A stretch of DNA of 64,000 nucleotides from Massilia sp. WG5 (GTDB lineage: Bacteria > Pseudomonadota > Gammaproteobacteria > Burkholderiales > Burkholderiaceae_D): assembly GCF_001412595.2 (NCBI RefSeq), contig NZ_CP012640.2, forward strand, positions 2,480,001 to 2,544,000, in the 5' to 3' direction. The notes beneath the pieces are model-generated. The model was not told where the DNA came from. It saw nothing but the letters and a program-made list of their open reading frames with translations, and made no database searches. Position numbers and translations under genes: made by a program. Of this stretch, positions 8,431 to 18,748 are shown one piece after another (positions within the stretch are counted from its first letter, which is position 1; every line of letters begins with the position of its first letter).

Positions 8431-10286
8431 GCAAAACCCTGGCCGATGACCTTGGCCACGTTCTGTAGGTTTTCGGCGCTTTCGCTGAACTGGACCAGTA
8501 GTCCGGCGGCGCTCAGGCCATGGTTGATACCGTCGACCCAGAAAGCCAGGCCCTCGGCATCCGGGTGCCGGTGCAGAACGTTGGAGTATGCGGCGCTCAC
8601 GAGCGCAACATTGCTCGGATTGGCACCGTACAGGCCCGTAAATTCTGCCGATGCCACGAAATCCCTGGCGATCTGGTCGAGTGAAGTGCCATGGTCCAGG
8701 GCATTCATCCAGAAGCTCAGCCCGGCCGGGTCAGGCGTACGGCCCAGCGCTGCCTGGTACAGGCGATAGACTTCGCCTGCCAGCTCCCCTTTCCCCACAT
8801 CGATTGCAAGCGCCGTGTCGGCAAACTGCAGGCGCTCGACGTTGACCAGATGGTTCACCGAATGATCGGCCTTATTGACCACGTCCCAGGAACCGTCGCT
8901 GTTACGGGTAACCGTGAATGCCGACTTCGCGCCCGCATAATTCAACAGGTCGACGCCGCTGCCCAGGTCGTAGCTCGTGCCGGCGACTGCAGTGACGGTG
9001 TCGGCCAACGCCGTGCCGGCGTGGCCTGCCTGAAACTCGCCGAGCGCCTTGCTGTTGCCGAGCTCCGCACCGGCGGTGATTTTCCGGATGATCTCGGCGG
9101 CGGTCGCATTCGGGTTCTGCTGCCACAGCAGGGCTGTGAGCCCGGCCACATAGGGGCCCGCGAACGAGGTGCCGCCATCGTTCCAGTAGGTATAGCCGCT
9201 GTCGGAATTCGGTACCCAGCCGGTCGAACTGGCCATCACCCACGCGAAGGGATTGGCGCCCGGCTGGTTCGACGACTGGAAGGGACTGCCGCTCATGATG
9301 TCGTAATTGCCGACGTCGATGAGTTCACCTTTAAGGGCCTGTCCGATCAGCGCGGGGCCGGTTGGCGTGAAGCTGCTGAAGTTACCGCCAATGACCACCG
9401 TGACGACATTGTGCTGAAACGCATAGTGAATCGCATCCTGTACGGGCTGGTCGATCTGCGGCGAATTCGATTGCAGCGGCATGCAGATGACCTTGGCCCC
9501 ATTGTCCACCGCCCAGCGGATGCCGGCCGTCATATTCGTGGAGCTGCTGCCCTGGCTTGAGCCGACACGCACGTTCAGCAGTTGGGCATCCGGGGCCACA
9601 CCCATGGTGTCGCGGCCGTATTGCGGGTCATGGCTCGCAGCGATGATGGACGCCACGCCCAGCGAGTGGTCGCGATAGGCGCCGTTATCGGGCGAAGGAT
9701 CGTTGTCACCGTCCTGAAAATCGTAGCCACCCACGATCCTGCCGCTGATCTCGGGATTCGCGGCGATACCGCTATCGACGATGGCCACCTTGACGCCCTT
9801 CCCGGTAATCCCCGCCGCCCATGCGGAAGGCGCATGGATGGCATTCAGCGCCGCGTAGTTGTTCTGGCCGTTCATCGGCAGCTCTTTCGTATGGGCGATA
9901 CCCAGAGAGGCTTCTGCATCGATCAGGCCATAGCCCATGGCTGAGGACCACAGCCCATCCGGCGCCTGGACGATTTTTTCTTCGAAGCTGGTGAAAACCG
10001 GTTGGAAGTCCGTGCCCACCTTGATGTCGCCGGGGACGCTCGTGACGAACTTGAAGCCCACCTTGCCATCGTCGCTGGCCAGTTCCCAAACATGGGTGCT
10101 GGAAGTATCCTGCATCCGCGTCGCGCCCGGCGGGATGCTGCCGTAGGAGACCAGCTTTCCCGACTGGTCGATCCAGTACAGGTTCAGCGTTTCGCTGGAC
10201 GTATTCGTGACTTGGAACATCAACTTCCCACTACTGTTCGTGGAGATAACTGGAGAAGACAGCGGGAGAAAGTCGATAGTGGACAC
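8412..10286 (-). CDS. S8 (subtilisin-like) serine peptidase with C-terminal DUF4214 domain
   Basis: The 624-residue protein has a subtilase domain at about residues 145-440 with the complete triad: D171 (VAIVDSGI), H207 (YRDHSLGVAS) and S374 (GTSFAGPYVAG). The N-terminal ~110 residues are beta-rich and unlike a signal peptide. The C-terminal ~130 residues are DUF4214 (GEVYRLYQAALGRTPDPAGL and a second copy, SAAYSNVLHRHPDAEGL). DUF4214 with no signal peptide is typical of type I secretion substrates, and a T1SS lies 8 kb away. The start is a GTG at 10286: AAAGGA sits 6 nt upstream, better than the TTG at 10316. Its 3' end overlaps the convergent glycosyltransferase. Confidence 0.88.
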   Translation of the reverse strand: MSTIDFLPLSSPVISTNSSGKLMFQVTNTSSETLNLYWIDQSGKLVSYGSIPPGATRMQDTSSTHVWELASDDGKVGFKFVTSVPGDIKVGTDFQPVFTSFEEKIVQAPDGLWSSAMGYGLIDAEASLGIAHTKELPMNGQNNYAALNAIHAPSAWAAGITGKGVKVAIVDSGIAANPEISGRIVGGYDFQDGDNDPSPDNGAYRDHSLGVASIIAASHDPQYGRDTMGVAPDAQLLNVRVGSSQGSSSTNMTAGIRWAVDNGAKVICMPLQSNSPQIDQPVQDAIHYAFQHNVVTVVIGGNFSSFTPTGPALIGQALKGELIDVGNYDIMSGSPFQSSNQPGANPFAWVMASSTGWVPNSDSGYTYWNDGGTSFAGPYVAGLTALLWQQNPNATAAEIIRKITAGAELGNSKALGEFQAGHAGTALADTVTAVAGTSYDLGSGVDLLNYAGAKSAFTVTRNSDGSWDVVNKADHSVNHLVNVERLQFADTALAIDVGKGELAGEVYRLYQAALGRTPDPAGLSFWMNALDHGTSLDQIARDFVASAEFTGLYGANPSNVALVSAAYSNVLHRHPDAEGLAFWVDGINHGLSAAGLLVQFSESAENLQNVAKVIGQGFAYTPYS

Positions 10287-10314
10287 AACATTTCCTTTCG
10301 GGGGAATGAATAGC

Positions 10315-10348
10315 AAAAAGGCCAGCCCAGCGATGGACTGACCTTTTT
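10315..10348 (-). terminator. Rho-independent terminator of the chemotaxis receptor gene
   Basis: A 14-bp imperfect stem (AAAAAGGTCAGTCC with AAAAAGGCCAGCCC on the other side) ends in a TTTTT run on the minus strand. It lies between the receptor stop and the S8 peptidase start. Confidence 0.75.
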
Positions 10349-10415
10349 AGTTGAATAAATGCAACTATTTCGAAGCGATATTATCAGAACAATATGCTTC
10401 GAACAAGTCACGTGG

Positions 10416-11966
10416 CTAGGCCATTACCCGGAACACGCTCACCGTCTGCGCCAGCTTCGCCGCCTGCTCCTGCATCGCTTCCGAGGCCGCCGCGGCTTCC
10501 TCGACCAGCGCGGCGTTCTGCTGGGTCACCTGGTCCATCTGGGCGATGGCCTGGTTGATATGCTCGATGCCCGAGCCCTGTTCGTGGGTGGCGCTGCTGA
10601 TCGCGCCGATCATGTCGCTCACGCGGCTCACGCTGGCGACGATGTCCCGCATGGTGGCGCCGGCGTCCAGCACCAGCCGCGCGCCGTCGCCGACCTTCTC
10701 CACCGAGTCGCCGATCAGTTCCTTGATCTCCTTCGCCGCCGCGGCCGAACGGTGCGCCAGGTTGCGCACCTCGCCCGCCACCACCGCGAAGCCCCTGCCC
10801 TGCTCGCCCGCCCGCGCCGCTTCGACGGCCGCGTTCAGCGCCAGGATGTTGGTCTGGAAGGCGATGCCGTCGATGACGCCGATGATGTCGACGATCTTGT
10901 TGGAGGAAGCCTTGATCGCTTCCATGGTGTCGACCACGCGCGCCACCACTTCGCCGCCGCGGCCGGCAACGTCGGCGGCCGATTCGGCCAGTGCACTGGC
11001 CTGGCGCGCATTCTCGGCGCTCTGCTTCACGGTGGAGGTCAGTTCTTCCATCGACGCGGCCGTCTCTTCCAGCGAGCTGGCCTGTTCCTCGGTGCGGCTC
11101 GACAGGTCCAGGTTGCCGCTGGCGATCTGGCTCGATGCGGTGGCGATCAGGTCGGTGCCGCTGCGCACCTCGGTGACGATGCCTGCCAGTGCGCCGCGCA
11201 TCGCCTTCATGGCCGCCATCAGGCTGGCCTCGTCGCCCTTGCGCACGCTGACCTCGACGCCGAGGTCGCCGGCGGCGATGCGCTGCGCCACCTCGACCGC
11301 GTAGGCCGGGTCGCCGCCCAGCGACGCCTCGACCTTGCGGATGATGAGCACGACCACGATGGAGAGCAGCGCGCCGATCGCCGCCAGCCAGATGCCCGAC
11401 TGGATCAGCTGCCGGTAGAAGGCCTGGTCGAGGTCGTCGATGTACAGGCCGGTCATGATGTTCCAGCCCCAGGGTTTGTAGGCCAGGGTATAGGTCAGCT
11501 TGGGCACCGGCTGCTGCGAGCCCGGCTTGGCCCACAGGTATCGGGTGTAGCCGCCGCCATCCTTGCCGGCGGCCGTGGCGGCGATCGCGTCCAGGTAGAC
11601 CTGGCGACCTTCCGGATCGCGGGTGACGGCGATCTTCGAGCCGACCAGCTCGGCCTTGATCGGATGCATCAGCACCTGCTCGCCGTCGAACACGACCAGG
11701 TAGCCGGTTTCGCCGTAGCGCAGCGCCTTGATGCGGGCCAGCGCCTGCTTCTTTGCCTCATCGTCGGTCAGCGCATGGCTGGCGGCCAGCGCGCCGTATT
11801 CCCTGGCGATCGAGGCCGCCATCTGGCCGGCGTCGGCGAGCTGGGTCTTGCGCTCCTCCAGCCGCACCTCGCGGTTGTGCAGGGTGTCGATGACGAACAC
11901 GGCGAGCAGGCAAAGCAGGCTCAGCAGCAAAGGAAGGAAAAGCTTTTGGCGAAAGGTGAGCTTCAT
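10416..11966 (-). CDS. Methyl-accepting chemotaxis protein with single Cache domain
   Basis: The 516-residue receptor has an N-terminal transmembrane helix (residues 8-27), a periplasmic single-Cache (sCache_2) sensor at about 35-185 with [10 protein letters not shown] and [18 protein letters not shown], a second helix (about 190-210), a HAMP region and a long signalling coiled coil. The hairpin tip is [35 protein letters not shown], the invariant MCP motif. It ends with a short acidic/Ala tail and has no NWETF-like CheR pentapeptide. sCache_2 receptors usually bind small organic acids, but the ligand cannot be read here. Monocistronic, with its own terminator. Confidence 0.93.
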   Translation of the reverse strand: MKLTFRQKLFLPLLLSLLCLLAVFVIDTLHNREVRLEERKTQLADAGQMAASIAREYGALAASHALTDDEAKKQALARIKALRYGETGYLVVFDGEQVLMHPIKAELVGSKIAVTRDPEGRQVYLDAIAATAAGKDGGGYTRYLWAKPGSQQPVPKLTYTLAYKPWGWNIMTGLYIDDLDQAFYRQLIQSGIWLAAIGALLSIVVVLIIRKVEASLGGDPAYAVEVAQRIAAGDLGVEVSVRKGDEASLMAAMKAMRGALAGIVTEVRSGTDLIATASSQIASGNLDLSSRTEEQASSLEETAASMEELTSTVKQSAENARQASALAESAADVAGRGGEVVARVVDTMEAIKASSNKIVDIIGVIDGIAFQTNILALNAAVEAARAGEQGRGFAVVAGEVRNLAHRSAAAAKEIKELIGDSVEKVGDGARLVLDAGATMRDIVASVSRVSDMIGAISSATHEQGSGIEHINQAIAQMDQVTQQNAALVEEAAAASEAMQEQAAKLAQTVSVFRVMA

Positions 11967-12121
11967 GATGTTGGCGTAGGCGATTGGAATTTCTGCAGAC
12001 CAACATTTATCGCTCGGCGCCTGATGAAACTCAATGGCAGGAAATTAAGAAGAACGGGAAATTTTGATGTTCAAAAACAAAAACATTCCCGATACAACAC
12101 TAGGAACGTCACGGTGGGCTC

Positions 12122-12147
12122 GTTTTGAGGCCCCCCGGCCTCAAAAC
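12122..12147. terminator. Perfect 11-bp hairpin between the mipA-like gene and the chemotaxis receptor
   Basis: GTTTTGAGGCC and GGCCTCAAAAC flank a 4-nt loop. It lies 22 nt past the MipA/OmpV stop. There is no separate U-tract after it on the minus strand, so it may be a transcript-end stabiliser rather than a classic terminator. Confidence 0.5.
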
Positions 12148-12168
12148 CCCACCCAGACTGTTTCAATG

Positions 12169-13023
12169 CTAAAAAGTATAGGAAGCAGCCACGCCAATGA
12201 TCCACTGGTTCTCGTTGCCGTGCCGTTCGACCACCGGGCTGTCCTTGGCGTCGCCCAGCAGGCGCTCATAACGGCCGCCGAGCGTGACCAGCCAGTTCGG
12301 GTCGACCTGTGAGGTCAGCGTGAACGGAATCTTGATCGAGGTCAGCCCACTCTGCGCACGGTAGGGAACGCCGTTACGCTCCGGGTAGAGGGCCAGGTCG
12401 CTGCCGTTCACGCCGAAGTACTTGTCGTTGAAATGGTCGCTGGCGAAGAACAGGCCGAAGCCAACCGAACCCAGCAGCGGCTTGCCCCACATGCCCGATG
12501 CGAACGGGTGGAAATAGGTCGCGCGGACATTGCCGGTGGCGCCGTCGTAGACATTGTTGGTGTTCCAGGTGATGTCGCCGGTGAAGACCACCTTGTGCAG
12601 CGGGTTGCTGTCGAGCGGCATGTGGTAGGCCACGAAGGCGCCCATCTCGGTGGCGCTGGCGATCGGCCGCATGCGCTTGACGGTCTCGTTGTCGACGTCG
12701 TCGTCGCGCCGCTGGCGCCAGCGAATCAGCGGGCCGGCGCGGAAGTCCTTGCGCGGCACGACGTTGAGCCGGATCTCGGGGCCGACGATCTGCACGTACA
12801 TCGGATTGCCCCAGGCATCGAAGTTATAGTGCAGCAGCGGCGCGGCGGCGCCCTTGTTCTTGTCCGAGCCGTAGTAGTCGGGTATCGAGAACACGCCGAG
12901 GCCGATCAGGTTGGTGTCTTCGCTGATCTGCAGGGGGATGATCTCCTGCGCAAACGCGCCCTGACCGAACATCATTGCAGCCGTTGCGGCAAGTCCCGCG
13001 CCCAAAACCCTGGATTTCGTCAT
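12169..13023 (-). CDS. MipA/OmpV family outer-membrane protein
   Basis: The 284-residue protein has a clear signal peptide (MTKSRVLGAGLAATAAMMFG, cleavage near AFA-Q26) and then alternating beta-strand sequence ending in GVAASYTF. The terminal aromatic residue is an outer-membrane barrel signature. The pattern PDYYGSD near residue 50 is the MipA/OmpV family mark. Members act as scaffolds for murein-synthesising complexes or as porins; here only outer-membrane location can be claimed. It is a single gene with its own hairpin downstream. Confidence 0.88.
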   Translation of the reverse strand: MTKSRVLGAGLAATAAMMFGQGAFAQEIIPLQISEDTNLIGLGVFSIPDYYGSDKNKGAAAPLLHYNFDAWGNPMYVQIVGPEIRLNVVPRKDFRAGPLIRWRQRRDDDVDNETVKRMRPIASATEMGAFVAYHMPLDSNPLHKVVFTGDITWNTNNVYDGATGNVRATYFHPFASGMWGKPLLGSVGFGLFFASDHFNDKYFGVNGSDLALYPERNGVPYRAQSGLTSIKIPFTLTSQVDPNWLVTLGGRYERLLGDAKDSPVVERHGNENQWIIGVAASYTF

Positions 13024-13298
13024 GCTCGCCTCCTGGAAAAATATGACGTGATCGCTTGTCGATATGCTGTGTGGATGCGAACCATCGTACGGGGAGAGGT
13101 CATGCCCCCTGTTTGCGCCGCCTCAATGGCGCGGGATGAACTTTAGTCTCAAGGGATCTCAACGTCGGCGCTTCGTGAGGCTGCCTAGAGGGAGAAGAAG
13201 GGAGAAGGCAGGCAGCGGCGCGGCGCGGCGCGTGGCGTGTGCACGCGCCGCCGGCGGGTGTGGCAATCCCGCCACAGGCGGGGCTGAATCCAGCGGAT

Positions 13299-16200
13299 TT
13301 AGTACTCGACCGCTACTTCTTTCGCGCCCAGCTGCAGTTCGAGCGCGTATTTCAGTTCGTCCGAGGGCGCCACGCGCCAACCGTCGCCCAGCTGCACCAC
13401 GCAGGAAATGCCCTGTGGCGCCACGCGCAGGCTGACCGGCAGGCCGCCTTCCTGGCGGTAGGGTTGCAGGATCTCCGCCAGCTTGGCCGGGCTCACCGTG
13501 CATTCGACATCCATTTCCAGCTTGTGGCCGTACTGGATGCGCGCGCTGGCGATGTCGAAGGCCTTCTCGGCGGTGATGCGCAGGCCGCCATTGAAGCGGT
13601 CTTCCGACACCTTGCCGACCACCAGCAGGAATTCGTCTTCGCGGAAGATGTTCTTGTTGGCCTCGAGCAGCTCGTTGTAGATCGTGACTTCGACCACGCC
13701 GGTCTTGTCGTCGAGCGTGACGATCAGGATCTTGCCGCGCTGGGTCAGCTGGGTGCGCACGCCGGTGATCACGCCGCACAGCATGCGCGGGTCGCGCGAA
13801 GGCTCGAGGTCCTTCAGCTTGGTCTTGGCGAAGCGCCGCACTTCCTGCTGGTAGGAATCGAACATATGGCCCGACAGGTAGTAGCCGAGCGCAGTCTTTT
13901 CCTCGGCCAGCTTCTGGCGGTCGGTCCAGGGGGTGGCCTTCACATACTCGGGCGGGGCGACCAGGTCGGAGTCGTCACCGCCGAACAGGCTGACCTGGTT
14001 GGCCGCCGCCGCCGCCTGGCCGGCCGCTTCCATCGCGAAGCCGACCGAGGCCAGCAGGATCGCGCGGTCGACGCCGAAGCAGTCCATGGCGCCGGCGCGG
14101 ATCAGCGACTCGATGGTGCGGCGGTTGATCTGCTTGCGGTCGACGCGCAGGCAGAAGTCGAACAGGTCCTTGAACTTGCCGCCCTCCTCGCGCGCCGCGA
14201 TGATGGCTTCGATCGCGCCCTGGCCGGCGCCCTTCACGCCGCCCAGGCCATAGCGGATGTTCGACACCTGCTTGCCGGTGACGGAACGCGGCGGGCCTTC
14301 CGGGGTGAAGCGGAACTGCGATTCGTTGACGTCCGGCGGCAGGATGGTCAGCTTGCAGACGTCGATCGAGTCCTCGACCAGGATCTTGATCTTGTCCGTG
14401 TCTTCCATGGCCAGCGACATGTTAGCTGCCATGAACGCGGCGGTGTGGTGGACCTTCAGGTAGGCCGTGTGGTACGACAGCAGCGCGTATGCGGCGGCGT
14501 GCGACTTGTTGAAGCCGTAGCCCGCGAACTTTTCCATCAGGTCGAAGATCTCGTCGGCCTTTTCGGTCGACAGGCCGTCCTTGGCGGCGCCGGCGCGGAA
14601 GATCGCGCGGTGCTCCGCCATTTCCTCGGCCTTCTTCTTGCCCATCGCACGGCGCAGCATGTCCGCGCCGCCCAGCGAGTAGCCGCCGACGATCTGCGCC
14701 ATCTGCATGACCTGCTCCTGGTAGACCATGATGCCGTAGGTCTCGGACAGGATCGACTCGGTGCGCGGGTCGGGGTAGTCGAACTTCTCGCCGTGCTTTC
14801 GCTTGCAGAAATCGGGGATCAGGTCCATCGGGCCCGGACGGTACAGCGCCACCAGCGCGATGATGTCCTCGAAGCGGTCGGGACGCGCATCCTTCAGCAT
14901 GCCCTGCATGCCGCGCGATTCAAGCTGGAACACGGCGACGGTCTTCGCCTCGGTCAGCAGCTTGTACGAGGGCCGGTCGGTCAGCGGCAGCGACTCCAGG
15001 TTGAACCCGGCATCCTGCGGATCGAGCGCGCGGATGTAGTTGACGGCGCGGTCGAGGATGGTCAGCGTGGTCAGGCCCAGGAAGTCGAACTTCACCAGGC
15101 CGGCCGCCTCCACGTCGTCCTTGTCGTACTGCGAGACCACGCCGGCGTCGCCGCCCTGGGTGTACAGCGGGCAGAAGTCGGTCAGCTTGCCGGGGGCGAT
15201 CAGCACGCCGCCGGCGTGCATGCCGATGTTACGGGTGATGCCCTCGACCTGCTGGGCGAGGTCGAGCAGCTGCTTGACCTCTTCCTCGTTCTCGAGCCGC
15301 TCCTTGAGCATCGGCTCCTCTTCGATCGCTTCCGCAATCGAGACCGGCTTGCCAGGCTTGAAGGGGATGAGCTTCGAGATGCCGTCGCAGAAGTTGTAGC
15401 CGAAATCGAGCACGCGGCCGACGTCGCGGATCGCGCCTTTCGCCGCCATGGTGCCGAAGGTGGCGATCTGCGACACCGCGTCGCGGCCGTACAGGTCCTT
15501 CACGTGCTGGATCACCAGTTCGCGCTTTTCCTGGCAGAAGTCGATGTCGAAGTCGGGCATCGAGACGCGTTCCGGGTTCAGGAAGCGCTCGAACAGCAGG
15601 TTGTATTTCAGCGGATCGAGGTCGGTGATCTTGAGGGCGTAGGCGACCAGCGAGCCCGCGCCCGAGCCGCGGCCCGGGCCGATCGGCACGCCGTTGTTCT
15701 TGCCCCACTGGATGAACTCCGCCACGATCAGGAAGTAGCCCGGGAACTTCATCTTGATGATGGTGTTGTTCTCGAACTCCAGGCGCGCCTCGTAGCGCGG
15801 ACGCTCCTTCTCGCGCTGCGCCGGATCGGGGAACAGCTGGATCAGGCGCTCTTCCAGGCCCTTCTTCGTTTCGGCGACCAGGAATTCGTCGATGGTCATG
15901 CCCGGGGTCGGGAAGTTCGGCAGCTGCGGCTTGCCCAGCGTGAGGGTCACGTTGCAGCGCTTGGCGATTTCGACGGAGTTGGCGAGCGCGCCCGGCAGGT
16001 CCCTGAACAGCTCGGCCATCTCGTCCTGGGACTTGAAGCACATGTTCTCGTTGAAGCGGCGCACGCGCTTGGCGTTGGCCAGCATCTCGCCCTCGGCGAT
16101 ACAGACGCGCGCTTCGTGGGCGATGAATTCGTCCTTGCTGATGAACTGCACCGGATGGGTCGCCACCACCGGCAGCCCGAGGCGGCCGGCCAGCGCCACC

Positions 16201-16793
16201 GAATGGCGCACCTGCTGCTCCTGGTTGGGCTGGCCGGCGCGCTGGATCTCGATGTAGAAATGGCCGGGGAAGATGCCGGCCCAGCGGGCGGCGCAGGCCT
16301 CGGCCTTGGCGATATCGCCGTTGTCGATGGCCTGGCCGATGTCGCCGAACTGGGCGCCCGACAGGACGATCAGGGCGTTCGACTGCGGCACGTCCGGCTC
16401 CAGCGTGGAGACGCTGGTCGCCAGCGCTTCCAGCCACTCGACGCGGATCTCGGCCCTGCCCTTGTACTGGTTGGTGAGCCAGGCCTTGGACAGCAGTTCG
16501 CACAGCTGCAGGTAGCCGGTCTTGTTCTTGCAAAGAATCAACAAGCGGAACGGCTTGTCGCGGTTCTCGTCGTTGGTGATCCAGGCGTCGACCCCGACGA
16601 TGGGCTTGACGCCCTTGCCGCGCGCAGCCTTGTAGAAGCGGACCAGGGCAAACGCGTTGGCCAGGTCGGTCACGGCCACGGCCGGCTGCTGGTCCTTGAC
16701 GGTAGCCGCCACCAGGTCGTCGATGCGGACCAGGCCGTCGACGATCGAGTATTCGGAGTGTACGCGCAGGTGGGTAAAGGTCGGGGAAGTCAT
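13299..16793 (-). CDS. dnaE: DNA polymerase III alpha subunit
   Basis: The 1164-residue replicative polymerase is close to the 1160 of E. coli DnaE. It starts with a PHP domain (FTHLRVHSEYSIVDGLV). The palm carries the catalytic Asp pair in PDFDIDF (D416 and D418) with GPGRGSGAGSLVAY ahead of it. Further motifs are NIGMHAGGVLIAP, YRPGPMDLIPDF and GYGFNKSHAAAYALLSYHTAYLK. A tandem HhH follows (YGLGGVKGAG) and an OB fold (ILIVTLDDKTGVVEVTIYNELL). It copies the chromosome as part of the Pol III core. The gene stands alone, divergent from trhO. Confidence 0.97.
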   Translation of the reverse strand: MTSPTFTHLRVHSEYSIVDGLVRIDDLVAATVKDQQPAVAVTDLANAFALVRFYKAARGKGVKPIVGVDAWITNDENRDKPFRLLILCKNKTGYLQLCELLSKAWLTNQYKGRAEIRVEWLEALATSVSTLEPDVPQSNALIVLSGAQFGDIGQAIDNGDIAKAEACAARWAGIFPGHFYIEIQRAGQPNQEQQVRHSVALAGRLGLPVVATHPVQFISKDEFIAHEARVCIAEGEMLANAKRVRRFNENMCFKSQDEMAELFRDLPGALANSVEIAKRCNVTLTLGKPQLPNFPTPGMTIDEFLVAETKKGLEERLIQLFPDPAQREKERPRYEARLEFENNTIIKMKFPGYFLIVAEFIQWGKNNGVPIGPGRGSGAGSLVAYALKITDLDPLKYNLLFERFLNPERVSMPDFDIDFCQEKRELVIQHVKDLYGRDAVSQIATFGTMAAKGAIRDVGRVLDFGYNFCDGISKLIPFKPGKPVSIAEAIEEEPMLKERLENEEEVKQLLDLAQQVEGITRNIGMHAGGVLIAPGKLTDFCPLYTQGGDAGVVSQYDKDDVEAAGLVKFDFLGLTTLTILDRAVNYIRALDPQDAGFNLESLPLTDRPSYKLLTEAKTVAVFQLESRGMQGMLKDARPDRFEDIIALVALYRPGPMDLIPDFCKRKHGEKFDYPDPRTESILSETYGIMVYQEQVMQMAQIVGGYSLGGADMLRRAMGKKKAEEMAEHRAIFRAGAAKDGLSTEKADEIFDLMEKFAGYGFNKSHAAAYALLSYHTAYLKVHHTAAFMAANMSLAMEDTDKIKILVEDSIDVCKLTILPPDVNESQFRFTPEGPPRSVTGKQVSNIRYGLGGVKGAGQGAIEAIIAAREEGGKFKDLFDFCLRVDRKQINRRTIESLIRAGAMDCFGVDRAILLASVGFAMEAAGQAAAAANQVSLFGGDDSDLVAPPEYVKATPWTDRQKLAEEKTALGYYLSGHMFDSYQQEVRRFAKTKLKDLEPSRDPRMLCGVITGVRTQLTQRGKILIVTLDDKTGVVEVTIYNELLEANKNIFREDEFLLVVGKVSEDRFNGGLRITAEKAFDIASARIQYGHKLEMDVECTVSPAKLAEILQPYRQEGGLPVSLRVAPQGISCVVQLGDGWRVAPSDELKYALELQLGAKEVAVEY

Positions 16794-16920
16794 CTCATCA
16801 TTTTACCGCGCCGGACCGGCGGACGGGAGCGTTGACATTGCTTTTAGGAACGCGCGTGGCGAATCTGCCAAGGCTTTGCCACCGTTGGGACCATACGACC
16901 AAGAGACCCATCAGGAGGCT

Positions 16921-16926
16921 TATAAT
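16921..16926 (+). promoter_or_regulatory. Candidate -10 box for trhO
   Basis: A perfect TATAAT lies 32 nt before the trhO ATG. No convincing -35 is present at 16-18 nt spacing. Confidence 0.45.
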
Positions 16927-16957
16927 ATCGGGCTAAAGCCTTGATCCAACAGCACTT

Positions 16958-17842
16958 ATGCAACCGACCTCCTACGTTAACATCGCCGCCTACAAATTCA
17001 TTACCCTCGACAATCTCGAAGAACTGCGCCCGCAATACCAGGCGCTGTGCGAAGAGCTTGGCCTCAAGGGCACGGTACTGCTGACGCCGGAAGGCATCAA
17101 TATGTTCCTGTCCGGTACCCGCGAACACATCGACCGCTACCTCGACTGGGTGCGCAGCGACGCGCGCCTGGCCGACCTGGAATGGAAGGAAAGCTTGTCG
17201 AGCGAGCAATCGCACCGCCGCATGCTGGTGCGGATCAAGAAAGAGATCATCACCATGCGCATGCCGCTCATCCAGCCGGAACTGGGCCGCGCCCCGTCCG
17301 TCGCGCCGGCAACGCTCAAGCGCTGGCTCGACCAGGGCCACGACGACGACGGCGTGCCGGTGGTGATGATGGAAACCCGCAATGCCTTCGAAGTCGATGT
17401 CGGCACCTTCGAGAATACCCTCGACTACCGCATCGACAAGTTCAGCGAGTTCCCGGACGTCGTCGCCAAGCACAAGGATGAGCTGCAGGGCAAGACCGTG
17501 GTCACCTTCTGCACCGGCGGCATCCGTTGCGAAAAGGCTGCGATCCACATGCAGAATATCGGCTACGAGCGCGTATACCAGCTCGACGGCGGCATCCTGA
17601 AGTATTTCGAGGAAGTCGGCGGCGACCACTACAACGGCGACTGCTTCGTCTTCGACTACCGCACCGCCCTGAACCCGAAGCTGGAACCGACCGAAACCAG
17701 GCAGTGCTTCGCCTGCCGCGCCGTGGTGACGCCGCGCCAGCAGTTGTCGCCGGAGTACGTGGTGGGGGTGTCCTGCCCGCACTGCGCCGGCAAGACCCAC
17801 CATGAGGCCGCGGCGCCGGACCAGGCCGGACCCGCCGCCTGA
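16958..17842 (+). CDS. trhO: tRNA uridine(34) hydroxylase, rhodanese family
   Basis: The 294-residue protein is a TrhO/YceA-type rhodanese that hydroxylates U34 of tRNAs using oxygen, the first step to cmo5U/mo5U. The rhodanese active loop CTGGIRC runs C185-C191. The N-terminal ferredoxin-like domain carries [16 protein letters not shown], the family hallmark. The C-terminus holds CFACR...CPHC pairs like a small zinc site. It is transcribed away from dnaE. Confidence 0.92.
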   Translation: MQPTSYVNIAAYKFITLDNLEELRPQYQALCEELGLKGTVLLTPEGINMFLSGTREHIDRYLDWVRSDARLADLEWKESLSSEQSHRRMLVRIKKEIITMRMPLIQPELGRAPSVAPATLKRWLDQGHDDDGVPVVMMETRNAFEVDVGTFENTLDYRIDKFSEFPDVVAKHKDELQGKTVVTFCTGGIRCEKAAIHMQNIGYERVYQLDGGILKYFEEVGGDHYNGDCFVFDYRTALNPKLEPTETRQCFACRAVVTPRQQLSPEYVVGVSCPHCAGKTHHEAAAPDQAGPAA

Positions 17843-17845
17843 CAA

Positions 17846-17887
17846 AAGAAAAACCGCTCCCGACTGCGGCTGCGCAGTGGGGAGCGG
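17846..17887 (-). terminator. Terminator shared by trhO and the small DUF4214 gene
   Basis: CCGCTCCC and GGGAGCGG form an 8-bp stem around an 18-nt loop that can pair further (CTGCG/CGCAG). On the minus strand it runs into TTTTTCTTTT. It lies between convergent stops at 17842 and 17954, so it can serve both, best on the minus strand. Confidence 0.75.
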
Positions 17888-17953
17888 AATCTTGACTGTC
17901 TATAGCCTGTCGCGCCGCTGGTGCGTCATGCACCGTGCAACGCGCCGCGTGAC

Positions 17954-18535
17954 TCAGGCCATGGCATGCGGCGCATCGACGCCCTGCGGGGTACCGACGA
18001 TCTGGGCGATCGTGGTATCGATCACGCCCGGATCGCGCGCCGTTGCGGCGCTGGCCAGGTCGTGGATGGAACCGATCAGGCCCTCGGCAATGTCGAACGC
18101 CTTCGGATTCAGATAAGCGTTGATCTCCGCCTGGGTGTCGATGTGCTTCGTGAACTCGACGGCAACTGCGACACGTCCGTTGAACACCACGTTGTCGGCC
18201 GCTTGCAACTTCGCCGCCGCCGCGACCATCTGCACGACCATGTTATCGATCGTGATCCAGTGCTGGTCAAGCGCACTGGTCCAGAAATTGACGCCCTCCG
18301 TATCCCCTGCACGGCCGAAAGTGTTTTCATACACCTTCATGACTGCATCATGATTGCTCAATCCGCCATAGTTTGCCTGGTATTCCGCCGATGCCGCGAA
18401 GTCCTTCGCGATTTGCGAAAGAACATCCGGGTTCTGGTTCATAGCGTCCACCCAAAACTTCAATCCGTTCGGATCGGCCGGACGCCCGAAGTATTCGACG
18501 TAGAGCTTTTGAATCTCACTGACATTGTCTGCCAT
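17954..18535 (-). CDS. Small DUF4214 domain protein
   Basis: The 193-residue protein is little more than a DUF4214 unit: IQKLYVEYFGRPADPNGLKFWVDAM followed by a second helical repeat VYENTFGRAGDTEGVNFWTSAL. A helical segment follows and a short tail (APHAMA). There is no signal peptide or membrane segment. The start is ATG 18535 with a perfect AGGAGG 5 nt upstream; the preceding GTG would spoil this spacing. DUF4214 is found in RTX-type and S-layer-like proteins exported by type I systems. Here the gene sits directly downstream of a T1SS operon in the same direction but beyond its terminator, so it is an independent unit. It may be a T1SS substrate or adaptor (inference). Confidence 0.85.
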   Translation of the reverse strand: MADNVSEIQKLYVEYFGRPADPNGLKFWVDAMNQNPDVLSQIAKDFAASAEYQANYGGLSNHDAVMKVYENTFGRAGDTEGVNFWTSALDQHWITIDNMVVQMVAAAAKLQAADNVVFNGRVAVAVEFTKHIDTQAEINAYLNPKAFDIAEGLIGSIHDLASAATARDPGVIDTTIAQIVGTPQGVDAPHAMA

Positions 18536-18701
18536 CACTGCCTCCTGTCTCAGAAATGTGAATAAATTCTACCTGAATAAAAAAACAAGTGGCGCGACGT
18601 GCACATCAATTGAGCGCAACATTCCGATAGACACTATTTCTTATCGGAAGTGCTTACTTACTTTGATAAATAAATTGTTAAATAAAAATAATTCTCGGAA
18701 T

Positions 18702-18727
18702 AAAAAAACCCGCTGACATGCAGCGGG
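18702..18727 (-). terminator. Rho-independent terminator of the type I secretion operon
   Basis: CCCGCTG and CAGCGGG form a 7-bp stem with a 5-nt loop, followed on the minus strand by seven T residues. It is 22 nt after the TolC-like stop. Confidence 0.9.
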
Positions 18728-18748
18728 CTCTGTCGGGCAGCCGACGGA

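Noticed and set aside
10359..12128. A long plus-strand frame opposite the chemotaxis receptor
   Set aside because: Antisense of the conserved MCP signalling region.
13239..16835. A very long open frame (about 1200 codons) on the plus strand opposite dnaE
   Set aside because: Antisense shadow in GC-rich DNA: composition is His/Arg/Gly/Asp-rich with no domain, and dnaE is certain.
18553..18575. A fourth CRP site in front of the small DUF4214 gene (AAATGTGA half)
   Set aside because: Only one half site matches; the other half reads TTCTAC, so the palindrome is absent.
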